Assembly (NCBI RefSeq): GCF_900167255.1
Contig: NZ_FUYB01000026.1
Location: forward strand, 1-39,728
Length of the DNA stretch: 39,728 nt
Reading direction: 5' to 3'
Source of the DNA: Thiothrix eikelboomii
GTDB lineage: Bacteria; Pseudomonadota; Gammaproteobacteria; Thiotrichales; Thiotrichaceae
Made by a program: the position numbers and the translations under genes. Below the pieces are notes generated by a model. The model did no database searches. It saw only the letters and a program-made list of their open reading frames with translations, and was not told the origin of the DNA. Positions 16,861 to 26,690 of the stretch are shown one piece after another (within the stretch, counting starts at the first letter, position 1; each line of letters begins with the position of its first letter).

Positions 16861-18168
16861 CTAAGCAGCTGCCCATTTGAGAGCGGCTTTTAAGCCTCGG
16901 CTAAAATCAGCTTGAATATCCTGCAATGATTCTAAACCCACCGATACGCGCAGCATATCCGCACTAATCCCAGCCGCCTTTAGAGCAGCAGCATCTAAAC
17001 GTGAATGCGTGGTGGAAGCAGGATGCAGCACAAGAGTACGTGCATCGCCAACATTCGCTAGATTAGTTGCCAATTGCAAGGCATCCATAAAAGCTAGGCC
17101 CGCCGCGAGACCACCCTGTACACCAAAGCTTAAAATCGAGCCAGCCCCCTTCGGTAGCAAGTACTGCGCTAGCTCATATTGAGGATGGGAACTTAAGCCC
17201 GGATAATTGACCCAAGCCACCGCTTCCTGTTGACTCAGCCACTCAGCCAGCTGATGAGCATTGTCGACATGCTGAGGCATCCTTAACGCTAGCGTCTCCA
17301 AGCCCTGCAAGAGTAGAAACGCATTGTGGGGGCTAAGCGCAGCACCGAAATCACGCATCGCTTCGGCACGTACCCGCATCGTGAAAGCCGCAGGTCCAAA
17401 CTCCTCCCAAAACTTGAGACCTTGAAATGGCGCATACGCGGCTGTCAAGGTAGGAAAAGCCCGCTGCTCCGTACCCCAATTAAAATTACCCGCATCAATA
17501 ATCGCCCCACCCAAGGCATTGCCACTCCCACCTATCCATTTGGTCAAAGAGTGCACCACAATATTTGCACCCCAGTCAATCGGCTTACATAAAGCGGGCG
17601 TAGCAAAAGTCGCATCCACCACTAAAGGCAAGGCCTCTGCTTGCGCAAGCTCAGCTAGTTTCGGTAGATCTGCAAGCTCTAAACCCGGATTGCCAATCGA
17701 CTCACAAAATAGCAGTTTAGTATTAGCTTGGATGGCGGCTTGCACAGCAACCTGATCATTAATATCCACAAAACTGGTGCTAATTCCTAGGCGTGGCAAA
17801 GTATGGCGTAACAAAGTAGCTGTCGAGCCATAAATTTGGGCAGACGCAACAATATGATCCCCCGCAGAACATAAAGTCAGAAAACTGGTAAATAAAGCAC
17901 TCATCCCTGAAGCGGTACACACACAGCCAACCCCACCTTCCAAAGCGGCTAAACGCTGCTCTAAAACCGCGACCGTTGGGTTGCTCATCCGGCTGTAGAG
18001 ATGTCCACCCTGCTCGAGATTAAACAGCGCTGCTCCCTCGGCTGCATCATTAAAAGCATAACTAGTGGTCTGATAAATCGGTACTGCCCGACTGCCATAG
18101 TGAGTTTCCGGTTGATAGCCTGTGTGCAAAGCTATCGTTGCTGGGGCAAAAAAGGATGCAGTAGGCAT
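16861..18168 (-). CDS. metY: O-acetylhomoserine aminocarboxypropyltransferase (sulfhydrylase)
   Basis: 435 residues, the length of MetY rather than the shorter MetZ/MetB. PLP-dependent Cys/Met metabolism family: TIALHTGYQPETHYGSRAVP and YQTTSYAFNDAAEGAALF at the start, SRMSNPTVAVLEQRLAALEG, and the PLP lysine in VVHSLTKWIGGSGNALGG. HPASTTHSRL at the C-terminus is also typical. It makes homocysteine from O-acetylhomoserine and sulfide, thus assimilating sulfide into methionine. Ribosome binding site AGGAG. Upstream gap to the divergent kinase-like gene is 252 bp with no recognisable riboswitch by eye. Confidence 0.92.
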   Translation of the reverse strand: MPTASFFAPATIALHTGYQPETHYGSRAVPIYQTTSYAFNDAAEGAALFNLEQGGHLYSRMSNPTVAVLEQRLAALEGGVGCVCTASGMSALFTSFLTLCSAGDHIVASAQIYGSTATLLRHTLPRLGISTSFVDINDQVAVQAAIQANTKLLFCESIGNPGLELADLPKLAELAQAEALPLVVDATFATPALCKPIDWGANIVVHSLTKWIGGSGNALGGAIIDAGNFNWGTEQRAFPTLTAAYAPFQGLKFWEEFGPAAFTMRVRAEAMRDFGAALSPHNAFLLLQGLETLALRMPQHVDNAHQLAEWLSQQEAVAWVNYPGLSSHPQYELAQYLLPKGAGSILSFGVQGGLAAGLAFMDALQLATNLANVGDARTLVLHPASTTHSRLDAAALKAAGISADMLRVSVGLESLQDIQADFSRGLKAALKWAAA

Positions 18169-18420
18169 AGCAAGCTCCTGTAAAATCCAAACTGTCTATC
18201 ATGAGCTGATTGGTCGGATCAACCAAGCGCGGCGTAGTGCTAGTTTTAAATAGCGAAAACTGAACAATTCTAAGCTAATCGTTGACTAATGATTGACGAA
18301 GGGTTGATTAAGTTATCTGATCATAGTGCATTTAGTCAGCTTAGGTGCTATGCACCCACAGAATGCTCTATACTTGCCGGCTATTCTTAATCTATCGCGA
18401 TTTGATGGGCAGTTGAAACC

Positions 18421-20997
18421 ATGTCGATTTTAGAAAAAACAGCGGCAGCGCCAAAAGTGGACATGCCTTTAATTGAGAACCGCTTTGCATTACGGCGCAA
18501 AATCGCCTCTACCGCCCTAGCTGATATTTATTGGGCCGATGATCTATACACCCCCACCCAAGGTGAAAAGGATCATCTGATGCTATTGATTTTGGCAACA
18601 CCTAGCATTATCAGTTTGCCGGGCTTTGCTAAGGCTTGGTCTGCGGTGATGTCTCGCCCTGCCCCACCAGCGGCTGCCTATCCGACGATCACTGACTGGG
18701 GTAACGCGGAGACTCACTATTGGTTTAGCTGCCCACAGACTCAAGGCAGTTTATTGAGTGAATACTTGCATGAGCTGGATAAACACAAGCTCACGCCAGA
18801 TCAAGCCTTGCAGATGACGGCAGCAATCAGTCATGCCTTAAATAATGTACAAGCCGGTGCCTTTGGTTATTTTGAGCCGGGTGCGACTTTACACCTCGAG
18901 GCGAGCTATGTCCTGCTCAATGCTCCCTTAGTCAAAGTGATGCATTTATTACTCCGCCAGCAAACTGGAGTGCGAGCGCCCTTAGCCTTGCATTCACCTT
19001 GGCTTAGCCCCTCCGTCGCGATCGGCGATTTACCCGTGACCGAAGATGACAGCTTTTCATTGGCTAGCCTCTATCAAATGCTAGTCGGACAACAGTTACC
19101 CTATGGTCAGGAAAGCACCTTAACTGCACTGGCACATGGCACAAGCGCGACTATCTACCCTAAATTTAAGACAGAAACCCGCGAGCTACTCAGCCAAGCT
19201 TTATCTTTACAACGCAATCAACGCCCAGAAAATCCTGAAGCTTTAATAAAGGGACTCGGGCGCAAAAATCATCGCAAACTGTTATTACCCCTCGCCGTAC
19301 TCGCGGCGGTCGGTGTGGTGGTTTATGCCAGTTATCATCTGGTTTCAAAATTTAATGGCCTGTTAAATGAGCCTACCACAACCACACAAACTGCGACCAG
19401 TGCTAACCCAGCCACCCCAGAAGCGCCTAAGCCACCAGCACAGGTCAATAAAACTGATCAGGTAACACCCGCAACCGACACCCTAAGCTTAGTCAACGAA
19501 ACCACACTCCCAACACCAGAGCCACTGACTACATCCGCAAGCTCGACCGTGACTCCAAACACCGATGAGGTCACAGTTCCCCCAACTGCACCCCAAGCAA
19601 TAACTCAAGCTGAACTAGCCACAGCAACACCCGCCACGACCAGTACAACCGCCACGAATACGCCAAGTGCCACTGAAACGAACCCTGAAACGACGGCTGC
19701 AACCAACCCTGAAGCGAGTTCAACAACCACAGTCGCTCAGCAAACACCCGTTGCAGAGACCAATCCATCTAATGGTGCTACCGATGTCACCCCCTTGATC
19801 CTGAAAGCGACCGCTGCCTTTAATACTAACCAAAATACAGGCAATACGGAGACCTTAAACCTCTTGCGCCAAGTTTGGTCTATTGATCGCCAAAACCCCA
19901 ATGCACGAGCTTTATTGAATCAAGTGATTGCCCAGCAACAGCAGCAAACTGAAAGTCATCTTAATTTGACTCGTCTCACTGAGGCCAAACAATCCTTAGC
20001 ACAGACGGATGATTTAATTCGTGAATTTAACTTAACGGATCGAATTGAAGAGCAGGTACGGCTAGAAAATCAGATTGAGATTCACGAGCGTGAGGCTAAA
20101 GAAGCTGCTGAGTTGATTCAGCAAGCGCAAGCAGCACTTAAACGTGGCAACCTAAGTAAAGAGGATGGTGCAGATAATGCCAGTGCACATCTGAATAAAT
20201 TGATGTTTATGCTGCCTAACCACCCCAAGGGTCGTGAGCTTTTAAATGAACTGGTACAAATGCGCCAAACACAAATTAAGCGAGATCTTGAGCGTAATCG
20301 ACTCACCCGAGCTGGCTCAGCGCTTGAGGAAACGAGCCGCTTGATTCGTAAATACAGGCTAACGAGTCAGACCAAAGCTCAAAACAGTTTGGAACAAGAC
20401 TATCGCCAAGCCATCGAAGTACAGCAGGCGCAGACTGCGCCTAGCCAAACACCCGATACTGAAGCTGAAACCAATTTAGTGGTGACTGAACAAGAAACGC
20501 CTGAGCAACCCGTGATGATAGTTCCACCTCCGGTTGAAGGTGAACGTTATGTAACGCCGAACGATGATTTAACCGTGTTAAACCCACAACCACCGACGAC
20601 TGAACCAGCTATTGAGCAAGTGGTAATCCCTGAAGTCACCGTACAGAATCCAGAGCCTGCTCCCAGACCCGTGGATGCAAGACCCATACGCCGTCCACAG
20701 CCTGCTCCTCGACCACGCTCTGAAGAGATTGAGATTGAAGGGGGGCCAGCACAAGTCGAAGTGCCTGAACAAACTAGCCCGCCTGTCAGCATTCAACCCA
20801 CCATCATTGAACAGACTATTGAGCAGACACAACCTATAGTCACTCAAACAGAAGAACTACCTGCAGAAGTGGCCTTGCCAGCTCCACCAGCAACCGCTAT
20901 TGATGCAGGCATCATCAATAATCAAGGCATTTTGGACGCGCAAATCATCACAACACCCCTGACTGAGGAAGAAATTCCTGATAGCGAACGTAAATAA
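18421..20997 (+). CDS. membrane-anchored pseudokinase-like protein
   Basis: 858 residues. The N-terminal ~275 residues resemble a bacterial Ser/Thr kinase fold (IENRFALRRKIASTALADIY at the position of the Gly-rich loop; SFSLASLYQMLVGQQLPYGQ like the late C-lobe), but the catalytic parts are missing. The Lys of the ATP site is absent (LMLLILAT), HRD is replaced by GYFEPGA and DFG by MHL. A transmembrane helix follows at about 286-305 (LLLPLAVLAAVGVVVYASYH). Then come a Pro/Thr/Ala-rich linker (about 310-455), a helical Gln-rich region (about 455-680) and a Pro-rich tail. No known partner nearby. The low-complexity linker suggests a periplasmic or cell-wall-spanning part. Followed by a bidirectional terminator. 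Confidence 0.65.
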   Translation: MSILEKTAAAPKVDMPLIENRFALRRKIASTALADIYWADDLYTPTQGEKDHLMLLILATPSIISLPGFAKAWSAVMSRPAPPAAAYPTITDWGNAETHYWFSCPQTQGSLLSEYLHELDKHKLTPDQALQMTAAISHALNNVQAGAFGYFEPGATLHLEASYVLLNAPLVKVMHLLLRQQTGVRAPLALHSPWLSPSVAIGDLPVTEDDSFSLASLYQMLVGQQLPYGQESTLTALAHGTSATIYPKFKTETRELLSQALSLQRNQRPENPEALIKGLGRKNHRKLLLPLAVLAAVGVVVYASYHLVSKFNGLLNEPTTTTQTATSANPATPEAPKPPAQVNKTDQVTPATDTLSLVNETTLPTPEPLTTSASSTVTPNTDEVTVPPTAPQAITQAELATATPATTSTTATNTPSATETNPETTAATNPEASSTTTVAQQTPVAETNPSNGATDVTPLILKATAAFNTNQNTGNTETLNLLRQVWSIDRQNPNARALLNQVIAQQQQQTESHLNLTRLTEAKQSLAQTDDLIREFNLTDRIEEQVRLENQIEIHEREAKEAAELIQQAQAALKRGNLSKEDGADNASAHLNKLMFMLPNHPKGRELLNELVQMRQTQIKRDLERNRLTRAGSALEETSRLIRKYRLTSQTKAQNSLEQDYRQAIEVQQAQTAPSQTPDTEAETNLVVTEQETPEQPVMIVPPPVEGERYVTPNDDLTVLNPQPPTTEPAIEQVVIPEVTVQNPEPAPRPVDARPIRRPQPAPRPRSEEIEIEGGPAQVEVPEQTSPPVSIQPTIIEQTIEQTQPIVTQTEELPAEVALPAPPATAIDAGIINNQGILDAQIITTPLTEEEIPDSERK

Positions 20998-21021
20998 AGT
21001 GTCACTTTACGCAACCCAAAT

Positions 21022-21050
21022 AAAAAAGGCTCCAAACGGAGCCTTTTTTT
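21022..21050. terminator. bidirectional terminator between kinase-like gene and groEL
   Basis: Stem AAAAAAGGCTCC (21022-21033) and GGAGCCTTTTTT (21038-21049) with loop AAAC, followed by T on both strands. It lies 25 bp after the kinase-like gene and 21 bp before the convergent groEL stop, so it can serve both. Next to it is another palindrome, GAGACC-GA-GGTCTC (21053-21066). Confidence 0.85.
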
Positions 21051-21070
21051 ATCGAGACCGAGGTCTCAAA

Positions 21071-22705
<1,635 letters not shown>

Positions 22706-22737
22706 TTAATCCTCTTAAAATCAGTTAGTTGGGTGAA

Positions 22738-23025
22738 TTAAGCAATAACTGCCAAAATATCATCTTCACGCATGATCAATACTTCTTGACCATCGACTTT
22801 CACTGCTGTGCCGGCATATTTGCCGAACAACACTTTGTCACCTACTTTAACTTGTGGAGCGATACGCTCACCGTTATCACTGGCCTTGCCAGGGCCAACT
22901 GACAAAACTTCGCCACGATCTGGCTTTTCAGTTGCATTATCAGGGATGATGATACCGCTAGCGGTTTTACGCTCTTCTTCCATGCGGCGCACAACAACGC
23001 GATCATGCAAAGGACGAATAGTCAT
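22738..23025 (-). CDS. groES: 10-kDa chaperonin GroES
   Basis: 95 residues. Co-chaperonin lid of GroEL. Seen: [20 protein letters not shown], the mobile loop [20 protein letters not shown], and [17 protein letters not shown] near the end. A ribosome binding site AGGAG lies 7 nt before the ATG. The gene is preceded by a perfect CIRCE element, so heat-shock induction through HrcA is likely. Confidence 0.98.
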   Translation of the reverse strand: MTIRPLHDRVVVRRMEEERKTASGIIIPDNATEKPDRGEVLSVGPGKASDNGERIAPQVKVGDKVLFGKYAGTAVKVDGQEVLIMREDDILAVIA

Positions 23026-23092
23026 GTGGATACTCCTCAGATTTTATTGAATCAGGATTTATTTATCGCTATCAGGGCTTCAATACAACCTG

Positions 23093-23119
23093 TTAGCACT
23101 CAGTCTTAACGAGTGCTAA
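23093..23119 (-). promoter_or_regulatory. CIRCE operator (HrcA binding site)
   Basis: Perfect inverted repeat TTAGCACTC-9 nt-GAGTGCTAA, the exact CIRCE consensus arms and spacer. It overlaps the last base of the -10 box of a sigma70-type promoter (23119-23146) and lies 68 bp before the groES start. HrcA bound here would block transcription of groESL. hrcA itself is not in the window. Confidence 0.95.
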
Positions 23120-23146
23120 TAATAAGGGCGACTTAAGCAAAGTCAA
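23119..23146 (-). promoter_or_regulatory. sigma70-type promoter of groESL
   Basis: On the minus strand -35 TTGACT (23146-23141), a 16-nt spacer, and -10 TATTAT (23124-23119). The CIRCE arm begins at the -10 box, so HrcA would occlude the start of transcription. A separate sigma32 promoter was not seen. Confidence 0.7.
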
Positions 23147-23166
23147 GGGTAGATCGCTGAAAAATT

Positions 23167-23655
23167 TTAAGCTTGGTCTTTCCGCACATAATCGCCTTCC
23201 AAAACTTTAGGGGCTGGCTGACTGGTTGGCGGGTCTTGAACACGAGTATTGGTATGGATGTAAACATCGTTGTAAACAACTTTAGAACGTCGGTTCGCCA
23301 TCTGAGAAAACAGTTTCATCAACAGCTTACGAGTGGGTGGAAGTAAACAGAGCAAACCCAAAAAATCCGTAAAGAAACCGGGGGTCATTAACAGAATGCC
23401 ACCTAGCAGAATGAAGACACCTGCCTTCATTTCCTCAGCCGCTAACTGACCTTGGCGTAAACTATTCTGCAGGCGTGTTAAAGCAGACACACCTTGTTGC
23501 CTTAACAAATAAGCACCCAACACAGAAGTCGCTATCACCAAGAGGATAGTCGGCAAAGCACCAATGACTTGCCCCACTTGAATGAGCAAATAAATCTCAA
23601 TCAGCGGCACCACAAAAAACAACAGGGCAAACAGGGGGAAGGTACGCAAAACCAA
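23167..23655 (-). CDS. fxsA: FxsA family membrane protein
   Basis: 162 residues. FxsA-type proteins are small inner-membrane proteins; the E. coli one affects exclusion of phage T7 by F plasmid. Hydrophobic segments are LFALLFFVVPLIEIYLLIQV, ALPTILLVIATSVLGAYLLR and IGGILLMTPGFFTDFLGLLC-like stretch (ILLGGILLMTPGFFTDFLGL). The soluble tail is charged. The start is TTG, either at 23655 or, with better spacing from AAGGA, at 23649. It sits between groES and the GGDEF gene on the same strand without a clear operon link. Confidence 0.82.
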   Translation of the reverse strand: MVLRTFPLFALLFFVVPLIEIYLLIQVGQVIGALPTILLVIATSVLGAYLLRQQGVSALTRLQNSLRQGQLAAEEMKAGVFILLGGILLMTPGFFTDFLGLLCLLPPTRKLLMKLFSQMANRRSKVVYNDVYIHTNTRVQDPPTSQPAPKVLEGDYVRKDQA

Positions 23656-23766
23656 AGTCCTTTTGTAGCAAATGTAAGACTTTAGTATTGAGGTTTTGCG
23701 CTATTTTTCAAGCAAAACTGGTAATAACAAGGGCTTAAGGCACATTAATTAAGTCAATTAATCCAC

Positions 23767-25746
23767 TTAAGCCATTTTACTGATGGAATGACTAGTCTCA
23801 TTGACTGGCGTACACAGATGCTTAAATGGGAAGGGTTTACCACAAAAATAACCTTGGGCAAAATCCACACCGATCGCCCGCAACCCTTCTAAGGTTTCGA
23901 CATCCTCGACTAGCTCAGCAATCGTCAGCAAATTCATCACCTGCCCTACTTCATGCACTGCTTTGATCATAGCGGCATCCACTGGATTCGAGACTAAATT
24001 ATGCACAAAATTACCATCAATCTTCAGATAACTTAATGGTAAATCACGCACATAATTGAGTGAGGAGAAACCACTGCCGAAATCATCTAAAACCAAGTGG
24101 CAACCTAAGCTATGCAAAGATTTCATTAAGCGCTTGGTTTGCACAAAATTAGCGATTGCTACCGATTCAGCAATCTCAAAACACAGTAATGCAGGATTGA
24201 CCTGATGCTTGCTAATTTCTTCATGGATGAAGTTAAACAGCTCAGGATCTTGTACTGCTTGCGAAGATAAATTAATCATCAATCTTGGCTCAACCCCCTC
24301 TTTGCTACGCAAATTATTGGTGGTCACCATTTCTAACACTTTGCGAATAATCCAGCGGTCAATCCTAAACATCATGTCTAAGCGATCAGCCGCAGGCAAA
24401 AAGCTGCCGGGGCTTAGTAGATGCTTCCTAAACGGTAAACGTAATAAAACTTCATATTGATGATAGGGAAATAAAGACAAACTCTGTAAAGGCATAATCG
24501 GCTGAACAAACAAGATGAAGCGATCATTTTCCAAAGCTTTTTCGAGTACTTTACCCCAGTCAGTATGCCGTTGATCGGCATGATAGACCTCTTCTGAGTT
24601 TAAATGTGCAAAGGTTTGATTGCGCCCTAGCGCTTTAGCGGTATAACACGCTTTATCAGCATCGGAAAACAGCGTTTTGAGCGTTAACTCAGGTGAGGGT
24701 AAGAACTCAACCAAGCCAATACTGGCTGTCACTGTAAACACCTTGCCTTCCCAGCTAAAGCGGAAATTGCGCATTTCTATCAAGATGGAATCCATGATCG
24801 AGCGCGCTTTATCCAAGGCACAGTTTTCTAAGAAAATGGCAAACTCATCCCCGCCCATGCGTGCTACTTTGTCTGTCTGCCGGACAAAGCGCTGAAAAAT
24901 ATGCGCAACTTGCTTAAGCAGCTCATCCCCTGCTTGATGACCGCAAGTATCATTAACAATCTTGAAATTATCTAAATCAATGCTCACCAGTACATGTGTT
25001 TTCAGCACACCCGTATCATCATGCGCGACTTGCTCTAAATATTCCTCAAAACTGCGCCGATTCATCAACCCCGTCAATGCATCATGTGAAGCTTGTTGAT
25101 AAAGTCGATTTATAATTTTACGATCGGCAGTCACGTCTCGAAAAATAAACACAAGGGTATTCGCGGGATCATGCAAATGGGTGGTGTGCAGTTCGACATA
25201 ACGAGACTCACCCGTCTTGGGGACTAGCTTAACTTGACCAAACTGAAGTAAATGTTGTGGATGAGCTTTGTGCACATCCATCACCCGTGGCACGATCGCT
25301 TTGCCTTGGGCATCTTCAATCTGCACAATCGCATTAATTGGCTTACCGACAGCGGCCCCCTGCTTGCAGGCGATTAAAGCTTCAGCGCTCTTGTTCAAGT
25401 AAATGATCTCACCCTCACCATTTACCGTAATGACCCCCCCTGCAAGCTCCTCTAGAATCCACTCGGTCGTGCTATTTTCATCAATCGGGGCTAAGCTCTT
25501 GGTACCTAAATCAGTACTTAAAAAAGTATAACCCTTGAGCTTATTGACCATGCCCTGCACTGAGTACTTATCCCAGTTAACATCTTTACGGATAAATAAG
25601 ACCACTGTTTGTGCGCCCAGTAGACCCAACAGTACCCACAAAACAACGGGAGAGACTACGCTGTTATCTTGAGTAGACTGCCAAGCGCCCAACCCTAAAC
25701 CCAGCACGAGTAGTGTCAATGAAAAGAAGGTTTTGAAGAAACGCAT
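23767..25746 (-). CDS. PAS-GGDEF-EAL cyclic di-GMP turnover protein
   Basis: 659 residues. Two transmembrane helices at about 5-24 and 34-52, a PAS domain at about 92-210 (GGVITVNGEGEIIYLNKSAE), a GGDEF domain with an intact active site (MGGDEFAIFLE, about 295) and an EAL domain (about 405-645). The inhibitory I-site RxxD is present as RQTD five residues before GGDEF, so the cyclase may be product-inhibited. In the EAL domain the signature is EVL (YEVLLRLPF), but DDFGSGFSSL, YLKIDG, the Glu in AELVEDVE and QGYFCGKP are kept, so phosphodiesterase activity is possible. Likely links a redox or ligand signal through PAS to c-di-GMP and surface behaviour. Confidence 0.92.
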   Translation of the reverse strand: MRFFKTFFSLTLLVLGLGLGAWQSTQDNSVVSPVVLWVLLGLLGAQTVVLFIRKDVNWDKYSVQGMVNKLKGYTFLSTDLGTKSLAPIDENSTTEWILEELAGGVITVNGEGEIIYLNKSAEALIACKQGAAVGKPINAIVQIEDAQGKAIVPRVMDVHKAHPQHLLQFGQVKLVPKTGESRYVELHTTHLHDPANTLVFIFRDVTADRKIINRLYQQASHDALTGLMNRRSFEEYLEQVAHDDTGVLKTHVLVSIDLDNFKIVNDTCGHQAGDELLKQVAHIFQRFVRQTDKVARMGGDEFAIFLENCALDKARSIMDSILIEMRNFRFSWEGKVFTVTASIGLVEFLPSPELTLKTLFSDADKACYTAKALGRNQTFAHLNSEEVYHADQRHTDWGKVLEKALENDRFILFVQPIMPLQSLSLFPYHQYEVLLRLPFRKHLLSPGSFLPAADRLDMMFRIDRWIIRKVLEMVTTNNLRSKEGVEPRLMINLSSQAVQDPELFNFIHEEISKHQVNPALLCFEIAESVAIANFVQTKRLMKSLHSLGCHLVLDDFGSGFSSLNYVRDLPLSYLKIDGNFVHNLVSNPVDAAMIKAVHEVGQVMNLLTIAELVEDVETLEGLRAIGVDFAQGYFCGKPFPFKHLCTPVNETSHSISKMA

Positions 25747-26045
25747 CGCGCCCCCGCAGTGAGTTTGAATTATTTTTATATTAATTATGCTTATGATGAC
25801 TATACATGGATATGCTCAAGGATGCTACACCGCCTATCGTATCCCTTATCGAAGGCTAGGATGGACATCAAAACAGCAATTTTAAAACTAAACTGCTTAT
25901 TTTTTGTTTTGCTAAGCCTCGATTTATTTGAAAAAAAATAATCTTTGAAAAACTAGTGGATTTTCAATCCTGTTACAGTTGACATGATTTAAAGGAAAAG
26001 TATATTTTAACGGTTTCTGAACAACTGTAGAGAGACAGTAATAAC

Positions 26046-26357
26046 ATGGCAAGCATAAATCTAGATACTTTAAGTGTTGCTGAATTAGACAAGCTCAAAT
26101 ATAACATTGAACATGCCATCAGTAATCGTAAGCAAACGGAATTATTAGATGTCCGCAGAAAATTAGATGCTCTAGTCGAAGAGTCTGGTTTTACCCTGCA
26201 AGAAATATTAGAAGCCAAATCAGTACGTAAACCCGTACAACCCAAATACCGCAACCCTGAAAATCCAGAAAATACTTGGACTGGGCGTGGGCGTCGTCCT
26301 GTTTGGGTAGAACAAAGCTTAAATGCTGGTAAAACTTTAGAAGATTTACTGATTTAA
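26046..26357 (+). CDS. H-NS family nucleoid protein
   Basis: 103 residues. The N-terminal 60 residues form a coiled-coil oligomerisation domain (LSVAELDKLKYNIEHAISNR). The C-terminal DNA-binding part has the signature TWTGRGRRPVWV, the AT-hook-like Q/RGR motif of H-NS/MvaT-type silencers, followed by LNAGKTLEDLLI. H-NS-like proteins bind AT-rich, often foreign DNA and repress it; the AT-rich island in this window would be a candidate target, which is an inference. The upstream 299-bp gap (25747-26045) shows no other gene that I can support. Downstream hairpin at 26386-26414. Confidence 0.9.
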   Translation: MASINLDTLSVAELDKLKYNIEHAISNRKQTELLDVRRKLDALVEESGFTLQEILEAKSVRKPVQPKYRNPENPENTWTGRGRRPVWVEQSLNAGKTLEDLLI

Positions 26358-26690
26358 GCCAATAGATTAGACGCAAGCCGTCAGCGATAAAAGTCTGCTT
26401 GTCAGGCTTTTATCAGCGGCATTTTGTCTTGATGAATCGACTTGATCTTAAGCTATCAGTGTTCTATCCATCTGCCTTAACTAAATTAGTTGTGTGCAAC
26501 TGATACGAAGATTTTTGCTGTTCCCAGCCATTTCCTCTACTATAAGCAGCTTCCCGCACAAAGACGGGGGGTGGATCGGGTTTGACTGTAGACGAAGGAA
26601 GATATCAACAGTCGCCTATACGCATCGAGGGCTGAACCCCAACTCTTTAATGTTGTTACTTTTGACAGGATACAAAAGAGCTTCCTTGGC
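26358..26690. other. 333-bp gap before dsbD
   Basis: Contains the hairpin at 26386-26414 near its left end. The right part (about 26415-26690) has no tRNA, known riboswitch or clear promoter that I can name, and dsbD has no strong ribosome binding site directly before its ATG. An in-frame ATG reading at 26494-26694 overlaps the dsbD start by 4 bp but has no recognisable product. Confidence 0.5.
26386..26414 (+). terminator. stem-loop after the H-NS gene
   Basis: GATAAAAGTCTG (26386-26397) pairs with CAGGCTTTTATC (26403-26414), 12 bp with one G-T pair, loop of 5 nt. Flanking GCCG/CGGC could extend the stem. It lies 29 bp after the H-NS stop. There is no strong T run (agcggcattttg follows), so it may be an attenuator, an RNA-stability element or a weak terminator. 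Confidence 0.4.

Noticed and set aside
18169-18420. SAM-type riboswitch upstream of metY
   Set aside because: No recognisable conserved core or terminator/antiterminator pair was found by eye in the 252-bp gap.
20547-20847. Antisense open frames inside the kinase-like gene
   Set aside because: They mirror the Pro/Glu-rich tail and have no independent support.
25759-25941. Open frame of 60 codons upstream of the H-NS gene
   Set aside because: AT-rich, no good ribosome binding site, composition unlike a real protein. Probably the promoter region of the divergent genes.
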